From the NCBI RefSeq assembly GCF_000717025.1, contig NZ_JNXG01000003.1:372001-436000 (forward strand): DNA of 64,000 bases. The letters run 5' to 3'. The notes under the pieces are model-generated. The model had not been told where the DNA came from, made no database searches, and was given only the letters and a program-made list of their open reading frames with translations. Source of the DNA: Streptomyces atroolivaceus. Its GTDB lineage: Bacteria; Actinomycetota; Actinomycetes; Streptomycetales; Streptomycetaceae. Every line of letters starts with the position of its first letter. Position 1 is the stretch's first letter. Below, piece after piece: positions 33,873 to 42,608 of the stretch. Position numbers and translations under genes: made by a program.

Positions 33873-34481
33873 ATGAACGACCAGATCCGTCCGCCCCGTT
33901 ACGAGATCCGCGCGCAGCACACCGACTCCACCGTCACCGTGTACCAGGCCTACCGGCCGGCCATCGGACTGCCCGCCGCCCGTGACGGGCGCTTCCCGCC
34001 TGCCTGGAAGCGCGACCGCATGACCTGGATCAAGCCGAGCTTCCTGTGGATGATGTACCGCTGCGGCTGGGGCACCAAGGAGGGCCAGGAGACCGTGCTC
34101 GCCGTCGAGATCACCCGCGATGGTCTCGCCTGGGCGCTGGAGAACGCCGAACTCTCGCACTACGTACGGGGAGTGCACGCCGACCAGGCCGACTGGAAGC
34201 GCAGCCTGCGCCGTAGCCCCGCCCGGGTCCAGTGGGACCCGGAGCGTGATCTGCACCTGAACCCGTTGCCGTACCGCTCCCTCCAGCTCGGGCTGAGCGG
34301 TGAGGCGGTACGGCGTTACGCGGACGAGTGGCTCGTCTCCGTCACCGATGTCACGCCGCTGGCCCATGAGATCCACGGGCTCGTCCGGTCGGGCGACCTG
34401 GACGGGGCGGCCCGCCTGCTCCCGGCGGAGAGCCCGCTCGCGGATCTCGGCGCGCCTCTCCCCGCCCTGGCCGGCCGATGA
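33873..34481 (+). CDS. DUF4291 family protein
   Basis: This 202-residue protein carries the DUF4291 signature: YEIRAQHTDSTVTVYQAYRP, then RMTWIKPSFLWMMYRCGWGT, VQWDPERDLHLNPLPYRSL and QLGLSGEAVRRYADEW. The family is widespread, with no established function. The stop overlaps the following SDR gene (ATGA), making a two-gene unit. Confidence 0.92.
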   Translation: MNDQIRPPRYEIRAQHTDSTVTVYQAYRPAIGLPAARDGRFPPAWKRDRMTWIKPSFLWMMYRCGWGTKEGQETVLAVEITRDGLAWALENAELSHYVRGVHADQADWKRSLRRSPARVQWDPERDLHLNPLPYRSLQLGLSGEAVRRYADEWLVSVTDVTPLAHEIHGLVRSGDLDGAARLLPAESPLADLGAPLPALAGR

Positions 34482-35239
34482 GTGCCGCAAGCCGCCCGTC
34501 GGCCCTGGTCACGGGCGCGGGACGTTCGGCGGGTATCGCGGCCACCGTGGTGCTGGACCTGGCACGGGCCGGCTGGGACGTGGCCTTCACGTACTGGACC
34601 CCATATGACGCGAGGATGCGGTGGGGCAAGGACCCCGGCGCGCCCGGGGAGCTGCGCGAGGCTGCATCGTCCCTCGGGGCGCGTACCTTCGCGGTCGAGG
34701 CGGACCTGAGCGACCCGGCCGTGCCGGCCCAGCTCTTCGACAGCGTCGAGGGCGAGCTGGGGAACGTCACCGCTCTGGTGCTCTGCCACGCCGAGTCGGT
34801 CGACTCCGGACTGCTGGACACCACGGTGGAGAGCTTCGACCTGCACTTCGCGGTCAACGCACGGGCGACCTGGCTGCTGATCCGGGAGTACGGGCTCCGG
34901 TTCCGGGGACAGCACGGAACCGGACGGGTCGTCAGTCTGACCAGCGACCACACGGCCGGCAACCTGCCGTACGGGGCGAGCAAGGGGGCGATGGACCGGA
35001 TCACGCTGGCCGCCTCACACGAGCTCGCCCACCTGGGAGTGACGTGCAACGCCATCAACCCCGGGCCGACCGACACGGGGTGGATGACCGAGGAACAGAA
35101 GGCCGAGACGGCCGGCTACACGCCCCTGGGGCGGCTCGGAGTGCCGCAGGACTGCGCGAACCTGGTCACGTTCCTCTGCTCGGCCGAGGGCGGATGGATC
35201 AACGGTCAGCTGCTGAACAGCAACGGTGGTATCGGGTAG
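34478..35239 (+). CDS. Short-chain dehydrogenase/reductase (SDR)
   Basis: This 253-residue SDR has the nucleotide site TGAGRSAGIAATVVLDLA, an unusual variant of TGxxxGIG with Ala in place of the final Gly. VNARATWLL corresponds to the conserved Asn. The catalytic tetrad is represented by VSLTS and YGASKGAM, and NPGPTDTGWM and a C-terminal GGWINGQLLNSNGG are typical. The substrate is unknown. It is translationally coupled to the DUF4291 gene. Confidence 0.88.
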   Translation: MSAASRPSALVTGAGRSAGIAATVVLDLARAGWDVAFTYWTPYDARMRWGKDPGAPGELREAASSLGARTFAVEADLSDPAVPAQLFDSVEGELGNVTALVLCHAESVDSGLLDTTVESFDLHFAVNARATWLLIREYGLRFRGQHGTGRVVSLTSDHTAGNLPYGASKGAMDRITLAASHELAHLGVTCNAINPGPTDTGWMTEEQKAETAGYTPLGRLGVPQDCANLVTFLCSAEGGWINGQLLNSNGGIG

Positions 35240-35288
35240 CCGGAGGCACCCCTGACTTTCGGCAGTGCCGGGCGGGCCCAGGATTCCG

Positions 35289-35304
35289 TAGCGTCGGGTC
35301 GGTG
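35289..35304 (+). promoter_or_regulatory. Probable -10 element giving a leaderless kinase transcript
   Basis: TAGCGT at 35289-35294 stands 7 bases before the GTG start codon (35302), the spacing expected when transcription starts at the first base of the codon. No ribosome site precedes the GTG, supporting a leaderless mRNA. The -35 element is not clear. Confidence 0.45.
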
Positions 35305-36741
35305 AACTCCAACCCGAATCCGCGCCGGGCACGTGCGGCGGCTGTCCTGGTGCCGGCGGCTGTCGTCGTGTTCGGCGGACTCAGCATGGCGAGTCCGTGG
35401 TGTGCCGTGCCGACGGTGGTCGCCGCGTTCCTGGCGGGGCGGGGCCCCGGGCGCACCGGAGCCGTCGTCCGGTCACTGGCCGCCGTGCTCGCCGCAGGGG
35501 TCGTGGCCGCCTCACTGGTGCCGCCCCTGCTCGCTCTCGGTACCCGGTTCGTCTCGGTGATGGTTCTGGGCGTCCTGCTGCCCTGGTTCGCCGGGCGGTT
35601 CTGGCGGCAGTACCAGGAGCTGGTCCGGGCCGGCTGGGAGAAGGCCGAACGGCTCGAACGTGAGCGGCAGCTGGTCGCCGGACAGGCCCGGATGGCGGAG
35701 CGGGCGCGTATCGCCCAGGACATGCACGACGTGCTCGGCCACGACCTCAGCCTGATCGCCCTGTCGGCGGGAGCGCTCACGCTCGCACCCGGTCTCGACG
35801 AGCAGCAGCGGCGTGCCGCCCAGGACATCAGGGCGCGGGCGGCCATGGCGGTCGAGCGCCTGGGGGAAGTGATCGGGGTCCTGAGCGAGAACGGCGAGAG
35901 CGCGGAGGGGCCGCCGTTGCGGCCGCGAGGGCGGGAGCTGACCGAGCTGGTCGGGGAGGCCGCGGAGTCCGGGCTCAGCGTCGAACTGCGGGAGGAAGGG
36001 AAGGCGGACGGGCTTCCGCCCGTCGTCGGGCGGGCCGTGCACCGGGTCGTACAGGAAGCACTGACCAATGTGGCCAGGCACGCGCCCCGCGCGCTGACGA
36101 CCGTCCAGGTCAGCCACACGGAGACCGAGACCGAGGTGGTCGTGGTCAACGGTGCCCCGAAGACTCCGGCCGGACGGCCCCCGGGGCAGGGGGGTCGTGG
36201 GCTCATCGGGCTCGACGAGCGGGTCCGGCTCGCCGGCGGGACCTTCGAGCACGGTCCCCGGGACGACGGCGGCTTCGCCGTGTCCGCCCGGCTGCCGCAC
36301 CGCCTCCCCGCACGGTTGCCGGACCGCCCCGCGCCGGCCCGGGGCGGGGGCCGCGCGGACGGTGCTCCGGCCGAGTTCCGCACGGCAAGGCGGCGCGCGC
36401 GCCGCACCCTGGCCGCCGCGCTCCTGGTCCCGCTGGGCGCGGGCGCGGTCCTGGGCGCCGTGGTGACGGGGTGGGACATGGTGTCGGCGGCCCGGTCGAC
36501 ACTCGATCCGGGTGACTACGCCCGGCTGCGGGTGGGGCAGGATCGTGCGGAGGTGGAACAGGTGCTGCCGAAGCGCCAGTCGGTCCACCGGCCGCCGTAT
36601 GGCGAGGGGCCCGACGGACGAGGAGTGACGTGCGAGTACTACGCGGTGACGGCCGACCGCTTCGACAGCCGGTCCGGGCACGTGTACCGGCTCTGCTTCC
36701 GCGAGGACACGCTGGTCTCCCTCGACACGCTCGACAGGTGA
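35302..36741 (+). CDS. Sensor histidine kinase (NarL/DesK type) with an extra C-terminal membrane and BamE-like domain
   Basis: This 479-residue protein has about four N-terminal membrane helices (12-97) and a coiled segment (EKAERLERERQLVAGQARMA). The dimerisation domain contains the phospho-acceptor His142 in IAQDMHDVLGHDLSL, followed by an HATPase domain (VQEALTNVARHA; GRGLIGLDERV). After the ATPase, unusually, there is another membrane helix at about 369-391 and a segment of about 85 residues. That segment starts LDPGDYARLRVGQDRAEVEQ and contains two Cys, resembling the extracytoplasmic SmpA/OmlA (BamE-like) fold. It could sense a cell-envelope signal. The partner regulator follows after 7 bp. 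Confidence 0.88.
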   Translation: MNSNPNPRRARAAAVLVPAAVVVFGGLSMASPWCAVPTVVAAFLAGRGPGRTGAVVRSLAAVLAAGVVAASLVPPLLALGTRFVSVMVLGVLLPWFAGRFWRQYQELVRAGWEKAERLERERQLVAGQARMAERARIAQDMHDVLGHDLSLIALSAGALTLAPGLDEQQRRAAQDIRARAAMAVERLGEVIGVLSENGESAEGPPLRPRGRELTELVGEAAESGLSVELREEGKADGLPPVVGRAVHRVVQEALTNVARHAPRALTTVQVSHTETETEVVVVNGAPKTPAGRPPGQGGRGLIGLDERVRLAGGTFEHGPRDDGGFAVSARLPHRLPARLPDRPAPARGGGRADGAPAEFRTARRRARRTLAAALLVPLGAGAVLGAVVTGWDMVSAARSTLDPGDYARLRVGQDRAEVEQVLPKRQSVHRPPYGEGPDGRGVTCEYYAVTADRFDSRSGHVYRLCFREDTLVSLDTLDR

Positions 36742-36748
36742 GCGCGCG

Positions 36749-37432
36749 ATGACCCGGGTGCTGATCGCCGACGACGAGCCGATGATCCGGGCGGGGGTGC
36801 GGGCCGTGCTCTCCACCGACCCGGACATCGAGATCGTCGCCGAGGCGGGCGACGGCCACGAGGCGGTGGAGCTCGTGCGGCTCCACCGTCCCGATGTGGC
36901 CGTGCTCGACGTACGGATGCCGAGGACCAACGGCATCGACGCCGCGGCGGAGATCAGCCGGACCGTTTCCGGCACCGGCATCATCATGCTGACGACCTTC
37001 GGTGAGGACGACTACATCCTCCGTGCGCTCGGCTGCGGAGCCGCCGGCTTCCTGATCAAATCGGGTGAGCCCGAGGAACTCATCGCGGGCGTACGGGCGG
37101 TGGCCGACGGCGCCGCCTATCTGTCACCGAAGGTCGCCGCGCGTGTGGTCGCGCACCTGGCGTCGGGCGGAGCCGGGGCCCGGGCCGGGCGCCGGGCCGC
37201 AGCCCGGGAGAAGGTCGCCGGACTGACGCCGAGGGAACGCCAGGTGCTGTCCTTCCTCGGCAGCGGGCTGTCCAACGGGCAGATCGCCCGGCGACTCCAT
37301 GTGGTGGAGGGGACCGTCAAGGCGCATGTCAGCTCCGTCCTGTCCCGCCTCGGGGTGGACAACCGGGCCGCTGCCGCCGTCATGGCCCATGAGGCCGGCG
37401 TCGTGCCCGCGCATGCGGCGGAAGACGGCTGA
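36749..37432 (+). CDS. NarL/FixJ-family response regulator
   Basis: This 227-residue protein has a receiver domain with DDE at 8-10, the phosphorylated Asp54 (VAVLDVRMP), Thr82/83 and Lys104. An Ala/Arg-rich linker leads to a LuxR-type helix-turn-helix (LTPRERQVLSFLGSGLSNGQ, then IARRLHVVEGTVKAHVSSVL). It is the cognate partner of the kinase just upstream. The 3' 309 bp overlap an open frame of the minus-strand PAP2 gene. Confidence 0.95.
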   Translation: MTRVLIADDEPMIRAGVRAVLSTDPDIEIVAEAGDGHEAVELVRLHRPDVAVLDVRMPRTNGIDAAAEISRTVSGTGIIMLTTFGEDDYILRALGCGAAGFLIKSGEPEELIAGVRAVADGAAYLSPKVAARVVAHLASGGAGARAGRRAAAREKVAGLTPRERQVLSFLGSGLSNGQIARRLHVVEGTVKAHVSSVLSRLGVDNRAAAAVMAHEAGVVPAHAAEDG

Positions 37433-38101
37433 GGCGGCGCGCTCCGCCGGCTGTCGGACAACGATCAGGACGGCAGCCGCCACGGCCGCGCCGAGCAGTG
37501 CGCCGGCCAGTACGTCGTGCGGGTAGTGGACTCCTGTCAGGACCCGCAGCAGGGCCGCTGCCACGGCCAACGGCAGGGCGACGGCGGCCAGGCGAGGCCG
37601 CCGGAGCGCCAGCCCGACCGCCAGCGCGGTGGCGAGCGTGGCGTGGTTGCTGGGGAACGACCAGTCGCCGGCCTCCGGGCACGCGGCGACCGCCTCGGCC
37701 CCGGGCACGGCCCGGCACGGGCGTTCCTCGTCGACCACCAGCTTCAGCGCCTCGCTGACGGCGTACGCCGCCACCGTCCCGGCTCCGGTCAGGACGGCTC
37801 CGGCCGCCAGGCGTACGTCCTTGCGGCGTACCGCCCTCCAGCCGAGCAGGAGCAGCAGCAGGCCCAGGGCGACCAGGGTGAGCTCGGTGACCGGTTCCAG
37901 GAGACGAGTCAGCGGGGCGGGCGCGTCCGCGACCCACGCAGTCAACGACCGGTACAGGGAGACGGAGGCGCCCTGGGTCACCTCGGTCGGTTCGGCCCGG
38001 CCGAGCCCGCCCGGTGACAGGAGTGCGACGGAGCCGGCGGCCACCGCCAGAAGGGCTGCCGCGCACAGCAGGCGGGTGGCCCGGGGATGTGGGTTCTTCA
38101 T
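37124..38101 (-). CDS. PAP2-family phosphatase with a tail antisense to the response regulator
   Basis: The first ~220 residues are a membrane PAP2 phosphatase. They contain several hydrophobic helices and the three phosphatase motifs: KLVVDEERPCR, SFPSNHATLATA and RVLTGVHYPHDVLAGALLG. Such enzymes dephosphorylate lipid or undecaprenyl phosphates. The reading frame then continues without a stop for about 100 more residues (GHDGGSGPVVHP onward) through the response regulator on the other strand. This tail looks like shadow sequence, so the natural end may have been lost by a point change or frameshift. The start is the ATG at 38101. Confidence 0.8.
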   Translation of the reverse strand: MKNPHPRATRLLCAAALLAVAAGSVALLSPGGLGRAEPTEVTQGASVSLYRSLTAWVADAPAPLTRLLEPVTELTLVALGLLLLLLGWRAVRRKDVRLAAGAVLTGAGTVAAYAVSEALKLVVDEERPCRAVPGAEAVAACPEAGDWSFPSNHATLATALAVGLALRRPRLAAVALPLAVAAALLRVLTGVHYPHDVLAGALLGAAVAAAVLIVVRQPAERAASAVFRRMRGHDAGLMGHDGGSGPVVHPEAGQDGADMRLDGPLHHMESPGDLPVGQPAAEEGQHLAFPRRQSGDLLPGCGPAPGPGPGSARRQVRDHTRGDLR

Positions 38102-38190
38102 GCCGCCGAACGTACGAGCGCCGGCAGGCCGGGCACCCGCGCCGAACGGCATGACCCGTACTGGTCGATCGTCAGGGGTGACGCCTGCGC

Positions 38191-38631
38191 TCAGACCCGC
38201 CCGCAAGCGCCCGTGACACCGAACTCCCAGGTCAGCATGGCGAACACGCCGTCGCCCGCCGCCCCTGCCGAGCGGTAGGTGGCGAGCGCCGCCTCGTTGT
38301 CCCGCTCCACCCCCACCCACATGTCGTAGCAGCCGCGCTCCCGGGCCTCCGCGGCCAGGGCCTCCGTCAGCGCACGCCCGATGCCGCGCCGGCGGTACGA
38401 CTCGTCGACGGAGAGTTCGTACAGGCACATCTCCGTGCCCTTGTCCGGGTGGAGCATCTCGATGCCCGAGACGAATCCGGCCGGGGCGCCGTCCGCGTAC
38501 GCGATCAGCATCAGATGACCCTCCGCCGCCAGGAAGCGGGCCGCCCACTCGGGGCGGGGCGGGGCGTCATGGAGATGTGCGGCGGCCAGGAGTTCCGCCG
38601 TGGTGGTGGCGGGGCGGATACGGATGTCCAT
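38191..38631 (-). CDS. GNAT-family N-acetyltransferase
   Basis: This 146-residue single-domain GNAT has the acetyl-CoA pyrophosphate loop YRRRGIGRALTEAL and the preceding strand CLYELSVDE. The C-terminal NEAALATYRSAGA and FAMLTWEF are also typical. The layout resembles the AAC(3)-I-like group. The substrate is unknown. The ATG at 38631 begins MDIRIRPATT. Confidence 0.9.
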   Translation of the reverse strand: MDIRIRPATTTAELLAAAHLHDAPPRPEWAARFLAAEGHLMLIAYADGAPAGFVSGIEMLHPDKGTEMCLYELSVDESYRRRGIGRALTEALAAEARERGCYDMWVGVERDNEAALATYRSAGAAGDGVFAMLTWEFGVTGACGRV

Positions 38632-38763
38632 CTATGGGCCTTTCGTGACGGCGGTGTACCGCAGGCGGAGTACGAGGAGGGGCCCGCCGTACCTCCCAGG
38701 GATGCCGTGTACCTCACCCCGGGGGCACCTCGGCCCTGCCACCGCTCCGTTTAGGGTCGAGTC

Positions 38764-41598
38764 ATGGAGAACCCGACTTCCCGGTGGCGGCACCGGCTGC
38801 CCCGTACCCGAGGCCGGTGGGCCGCGGTCGTCGCCGCCCTCGCCGTGCTCGTGGGTGCCGGTACCTGGACCGCCGCCGCCGACGACAGTGTGCCGCCCGT
38901 GCAGCGGCACGACCGGATGATGAAGATGAACGGGGTGTCGGTCGACACCTCGTACTTCACGTCCGGAGGCACACAGCGACGGCCCGCCGTCCTCATCGGC
39001 CACGGCTTCGGCGGCAGCAAGGACGACGTGCGCGCCCAGGCCGAGAAGCTGGCCGCCGACGGGTACGCCGTCATGACCTGGTCCGCCCGCGGCTTCGGGA
39101 GGACGAGCGGGGAGATCACGCTCAACGCCCCCGACGGTGAGGTCAAGGACGTCTCCGGGCTCATCGACTGGCTGGCGGACCGGCCCGAGGTGGAGCTCGA
39201 CGCGAAGGGCGACCCGCGCGTCGGCGTCACGGGCGCTTCGTACGGTGGCGCCGTGTCGCTGCTCGCCGCAGGTCACGACGAGCGGGTCGACGCCATCGCA
39301 CCGGTGATCAGCTACTGGAACCTGGCCGACGCGCTCTTCCCGGACGGAGTGTTCAAGAAACTCTGGGCCGGGATCTTCGTGTCGTCCGGCGGCGGCTGCG
39401 AGAAGTTCCAGGAGCAGCTGTGCGAGATGTACGAGCGGGTCGCCGTCAGCGGCAAGCCGGACGCCGCAGCGCGTGAACTCCTGACGGAACGTTCCCCCGA
39501 GGCCGTGGCCGACCGGATCGACGTACCCGCGCTCATCCTCCAGGGCCAGAGCGACTCGCTCTTCCCGCTCGGTCAGGCCGACGCCATGGCCAAGGCCATC
39601 AAGGCCAACGGCGCGCCCGTGTCCGTCGACTGGATCTCCGGCGGGCACGACGGAGGGGACGACGAGGGTGATCGTGTCCAGAGCCGGGTCGGTGACTGGT
39701 TCGACCGGTACCTGAAGGAGGACGAGGGCGCCGGCACCGGGCCGGGGTTCCGTGTGACCCGGACCGGCGGGGTCGACTCCACCGACGGCGCCGCCCTGAA
39801 GCGCGGCGCGAGCAGTGCCACGTACCCCGGCCTGACCAGCGGCGGACGGAAGATCGCCCTGACCGGCGCAGGGCAGCAGCCCGTGCCGGGCGGCCAGCAG
39901 GACGAACCCGCGGCCGGCGGCAAGCAGGACGAACCCGCGACCGGCGGTGGCGGGAACGGAGCAGCGACCGGTGGAGGACAGGGCGCCCCGGCAACGGGTG
40001 ACGGACGGGACGAGCTCGGGGCCGGTGGACAGGACACCCCCGCCGGCGGCCTGACACAGACCTTCCGCAACCCCGCCGGGGCGAACCCGCCCTCCATCTC
40101 CGCCGTCCCCGGCATCGGGGGCGGGCTCTCCCAGCTGTCCTCGCTCGGCGTGGGGCTCTCCCTCGACTTCCCCGGGCAGTACGCGCGCTTCGAGTCCGCC
40201 CCGCTGGACAGCGCCGTACACGTCACCGGATCGCCCACGGTCCGCGTGAACGTGAAGGCGGACCAGGGCGACGCGGTGCTGTTCGGCAAGGTCTACGACG
40301 TCTCGCCCGACGGGAAACAGCAGGTGCTGCCGTCCCAGCTGGTCTCCCCCTACCGGATCACCCCCGACGAGCAGGGCAAGCCGGTCGAGCTGACACTGCC
40401 CGCCGTCGACCACGAGGTCGACGCGGGGCACCGTCTCCGCCTCGTCCTCTCCGCCACCGACCTCGCCTACGCGTCCCCCGCCGAGCCCGCGACGTACAGC
40501 GTCTCCCTCGACGGCCCGCTGACCGTCCCCACCGCACCCGCGGTGAAGACGGCGGCGGCCACCCTGCCCTGGTGGACCTGGGGACTCCCGGCGGCAGCGC
40601 TCGTCGTCGCCGCCGTCCTCCTGCTCACCGCACGCCGGCGCACCGCCACCCCGGCCCCCGACCCGGCACTGACCGGCGTGCCGCTGCAGATCACGGGCCT
40701 GTCCAAGAAGTACGCCAAGTCCACCGACCGGTACGCGGTGCGCGACCTCGGATTCCGTGTCGAGAAGGGCCAGGTCCTCGGTCTCCTCGGGCCGAACGGC
40801 GCGGGCAAGACCACCACCCTGCGCATGCTGATGGGGCTCATCACCCCCGACGCCGGTGAGATCCGCGTCTTCGGGCACGCGATCCGCCCCGGCGCGCCCG
40901 TGCTGTCACGCGTGGGGTCCTTCGTCGAGGGCGCGGGTTTCCTCCCGCACCTCTCGGGCCGCTCCAACCTGGAGCTGTACTGGCAGGCCACCGGACGGCC
41001 CGCCGAGGACGCCCACATCGACGAGGCCCTGGAGATCGCCGGACTCGGCGACGCCCTGGCCCGCGCGGTGCGCACGTACTCCCAGGGCATGCGGCAGCGC
41101 CTCGCCATCGCCCAGGCCATGCTCGGCATGCCGGACCTCCTCATCCTCGACGAACCGACCAACGGACTGGACCCGCCCCAGATCCGCGAGATGCGTGACG
41201 TGATGATCCGGTACGCGGCCGGCGGCCGCACCGTGATCGTCTCCAGCCACCTCCTCTCCGAGGTCGAACAGTCCTGCACCCACCTCGTGGTCATGGACCG
41301 GGGGCAGCTCGTCCAGGCCGGCCCGGTCGACGAGATCACCGGCTCCGGCGACATGCTGCTCGTCACCACGGACGCCGAGGTGACCGAACCGCTCGTGGAC
41401 AAGGTGGCCGCCCTCCCGGGCATCGGCTCCGCCGTCCGCCTGGACGACGGTCACGGCCTCCTGGTCCGTCTCGACGGCGCCACCGCCTCACAGCTGGTCT
41501 CCGAACTGGTGCGCCTCGACGTGCCGGTGACGGGTGTCGGGCCGCACCGCCGCCTGGAGGACGCGTTCCTCACCCTCATCTCCCAAGGATCCGCATGA
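38764..41598 (+). CDS. Fusion: secreted-type X-Pro peptidase/CocE-like hydrolase joined to an ABC transporter ATPase
   Basis: The product is 944 residues. After a hydrophobic N-terminus (about 19-40), an alpha/beta-hydrolase domain (about 50-330) shows IGHGFGGSKDD, the nucleophile Ser159 in GASYGGA, and LILQGQSDSLFPLGQ with a later GGHDGG. A Gly/Gln-rich low-complexity linker (about 375-425) with repeated QDEPA units leads to a PepX_C-like beta domain (about 450-595). A membrane helix (about 604-625) precedes a cytoplasmic ABC ATPase: Walker A GPNGAGKTT from 676, signature YSQGMRQRLAI, and Walker B LLILDEPTNGLD. Its permease follows with an ATGA overlap. The exporter and an outward-facing hydrolase are thus one polypeptide; the cargo is unknown. 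Confidence 0.88.
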   Translation: MENPTSRWRHRLPRTRGRWAAVVAALAVLVGAGTWTAAADDSVPPVQRHDRMMKMNGVSVDTSYFTSGGTQRRPAVLIGHGFGGSKDDVRAQAEKLAADGYAVMTWSARGFGRTSGEITLNAPDGEVKDVSGLIDWLADRPEVELDAKGDPRVGVTGASYGGAVSLLAAGHDERVDAIAPVISYWNLADALFPDGVFKKLWAGIFVSSGGGCEKFQEQLCEMYERVAVSGKPDAAARELLTERSPEAVADRIDVPALILQGQSDSLFPLGQADAMAKAIKANGAPVSVDWISGGHDGGDDEGDRVQSRVGDWFDRYLKEDEGAGTGPGFRVTRTGGVDSTDGAALKRGASSATYPGLTSGGRKIALTGAGQQPVPGGQQDEPAAGGKQDEPATGGGGNGAATGGGQGAPATGDGRDELGAGGQDTPAGGLTQTFRNPAGANPPSISAVPGIGGGLSQLSSLGVGLSLDFPGQYARFESAPLDSAVHVTGSPTVRVNVKADQGDAVLFGKVYDVSPDGKQQVLPSQLVSPYRITPDEQGKPVELTLPAVDHEVDAGHRLRLVLSATDLAYASPAEPATYSVSLDGPLTVPTAPAVKTAAATLPWWTWGLPAAALVVAAVLLLTARRRTATPAPDPALTGVPLQITGLSKKYAKSTDRYAVRDLGFRVEKGQVLGLLGPNGAGKTTTLRMLMGLITPDAGEIRVFGHAIRPGAPVLSRVGSFVEGAGFLPHLSGRSNLELYWQATGRPAEDAHIDEALEIAGLGDALARAVRTYSQGMRQRLAIAQAMLGMPDLLILDEPTNGLDPPQIREMRDVMIRYAAGGRTVIVSSHLLSEVEQSCTHLVVMDRGQLVQAGPVDEITGSGDMLLVTTDAEVTEPLVDKVAALPGIGSAVRLDDGHGLLVRLDGATASQLVSELVRLDVPVTGVGPHRRLEDAFLTLISQGSA

Positions 41599-42482
41599 GC
41601 TCCGCAACAGAGATCCAGGCCCTGGCCGAAGCCCCCGGATACCACGCCCGACGCACCCTGCCGCTGCGCGTGGAGGCGATGAGGCAGCTGCGCAGGCGCC
41701 GCACCCTGCTCATGGGCGGGGTGCTGGCCGCCCTGCCGTTCGTCCTGATCGTCGCCTTCGCGATCGGCGGCACCCCGGGCGGCGGTGAAGGGGGCGGCGG
41801 AGGCGGCTCGCGGATCAACCTCATGGACGTCGCGACGGAGTCCGCGGCGAACTTCGCGGCGACCTGCCTCTTCGTCTCCGCCGGCTTCCTGCTCGTGGTG
41901 CCCGTCGCCCTGTTCTGCGGGGACACCGTGGCCTCCGAGGCCAGCTGGTCCTCGTTGCGCTATCTGCTCGCGGCGCCCGTGCCCCGGGCCAGGCTGCTGT
42001 GGAGCAAGCTCGTCGTGGCGCTCGGCTTCAGCCTCGCCGCGATGGTGCTGCTGCCGCTCGTCGCACTGGGCGCGGGAGCCGTCGCGTACGGCTGGGGGCC
42101 GCTGAAGCTCCCCACCGGGGGTGCGCTGAGCTCCTCGGACACCGTGCCGCGCCTCGCGCTGGTGGTCGCCTTCGTCTTCGTCTCCCAGCTCGTCACGGCG
42201 GGGCTGGCGTTCTGGCTGTCCACGAAGACGGACGCACCGCTCGGCGCGGTGGGCGGCGCGGTCGGACTGACCATCGTCGGCAACGTCCTGGACGCGGTCA
42301 CCGCCCTCGGGACCTGGCGCGAGTTCCTGCCCGCGCACTGGCAGTTCGCCTGGGCCGACGCCCTCCAGCCCGATCTCGAATGGGGCGGGATGGTCAAGGG
42401 CGCTGCGGTGTCGGTGACCTATGCCCTGATCCTGTTCGCCTTCGCCTTCCGCGGGTTCAGTCGTAAGGACATCGTGTCCTGA
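41595..42482 (+). CDS. ABC transporter permease (ABC-2 type)
   Basis: This 295-residue protein has about six membrane helices (LLMGGVLAALPFVLIVAFAI, FLLVVPVALFCGDTVASEAS, ALGFSLAAMVLLPLVAL and others) and the ABC-2 pattern SSLRYLLAAPVPRARLLWSK after helix 2. A glycine-rich loop lies near residue 62. It is co-translated with the hydrolase-ATPase fusion and forms the membrane channel of that transporter. Confidence 0.9.
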   Translation: MSSATEIQALAEAPGYHARRTLPLRVEAMRQLRRRRTLLMGGVLAALPFVLIVAFAIGGTPGGGEGGGGGGSRINLMDVATESAANFAATCLFVSAGFLLVVPVALFCGDTVASEASWSSLRYLLAAPVPRARLLWSKLVVALGFSLAAMVLLPLVALGAGAVAYGWGPLKLPTGGALSSSDTVPRLALVVAFVFVSQLVTAGLAFWLSTKTDAPLGAVGGAVGLTIVGNVLDAVTALGTWREFLPAHWQFAWADALQPDLEWGGMVKGAAVSVTYALILFAFAFRGFSRKDIVS

Positions 42483-42608
42483 CGTTGATGTTCCGCCACG
42501 TCGGAGCCCGCTGTTGCGCCATCGAGACTGTTCCGCAACGCTTCTGACGACTCCGCCCGGCCGCTTCACACGTCACATTCACAGATGTCCACGACGTGGG
42601 GGGTACCG

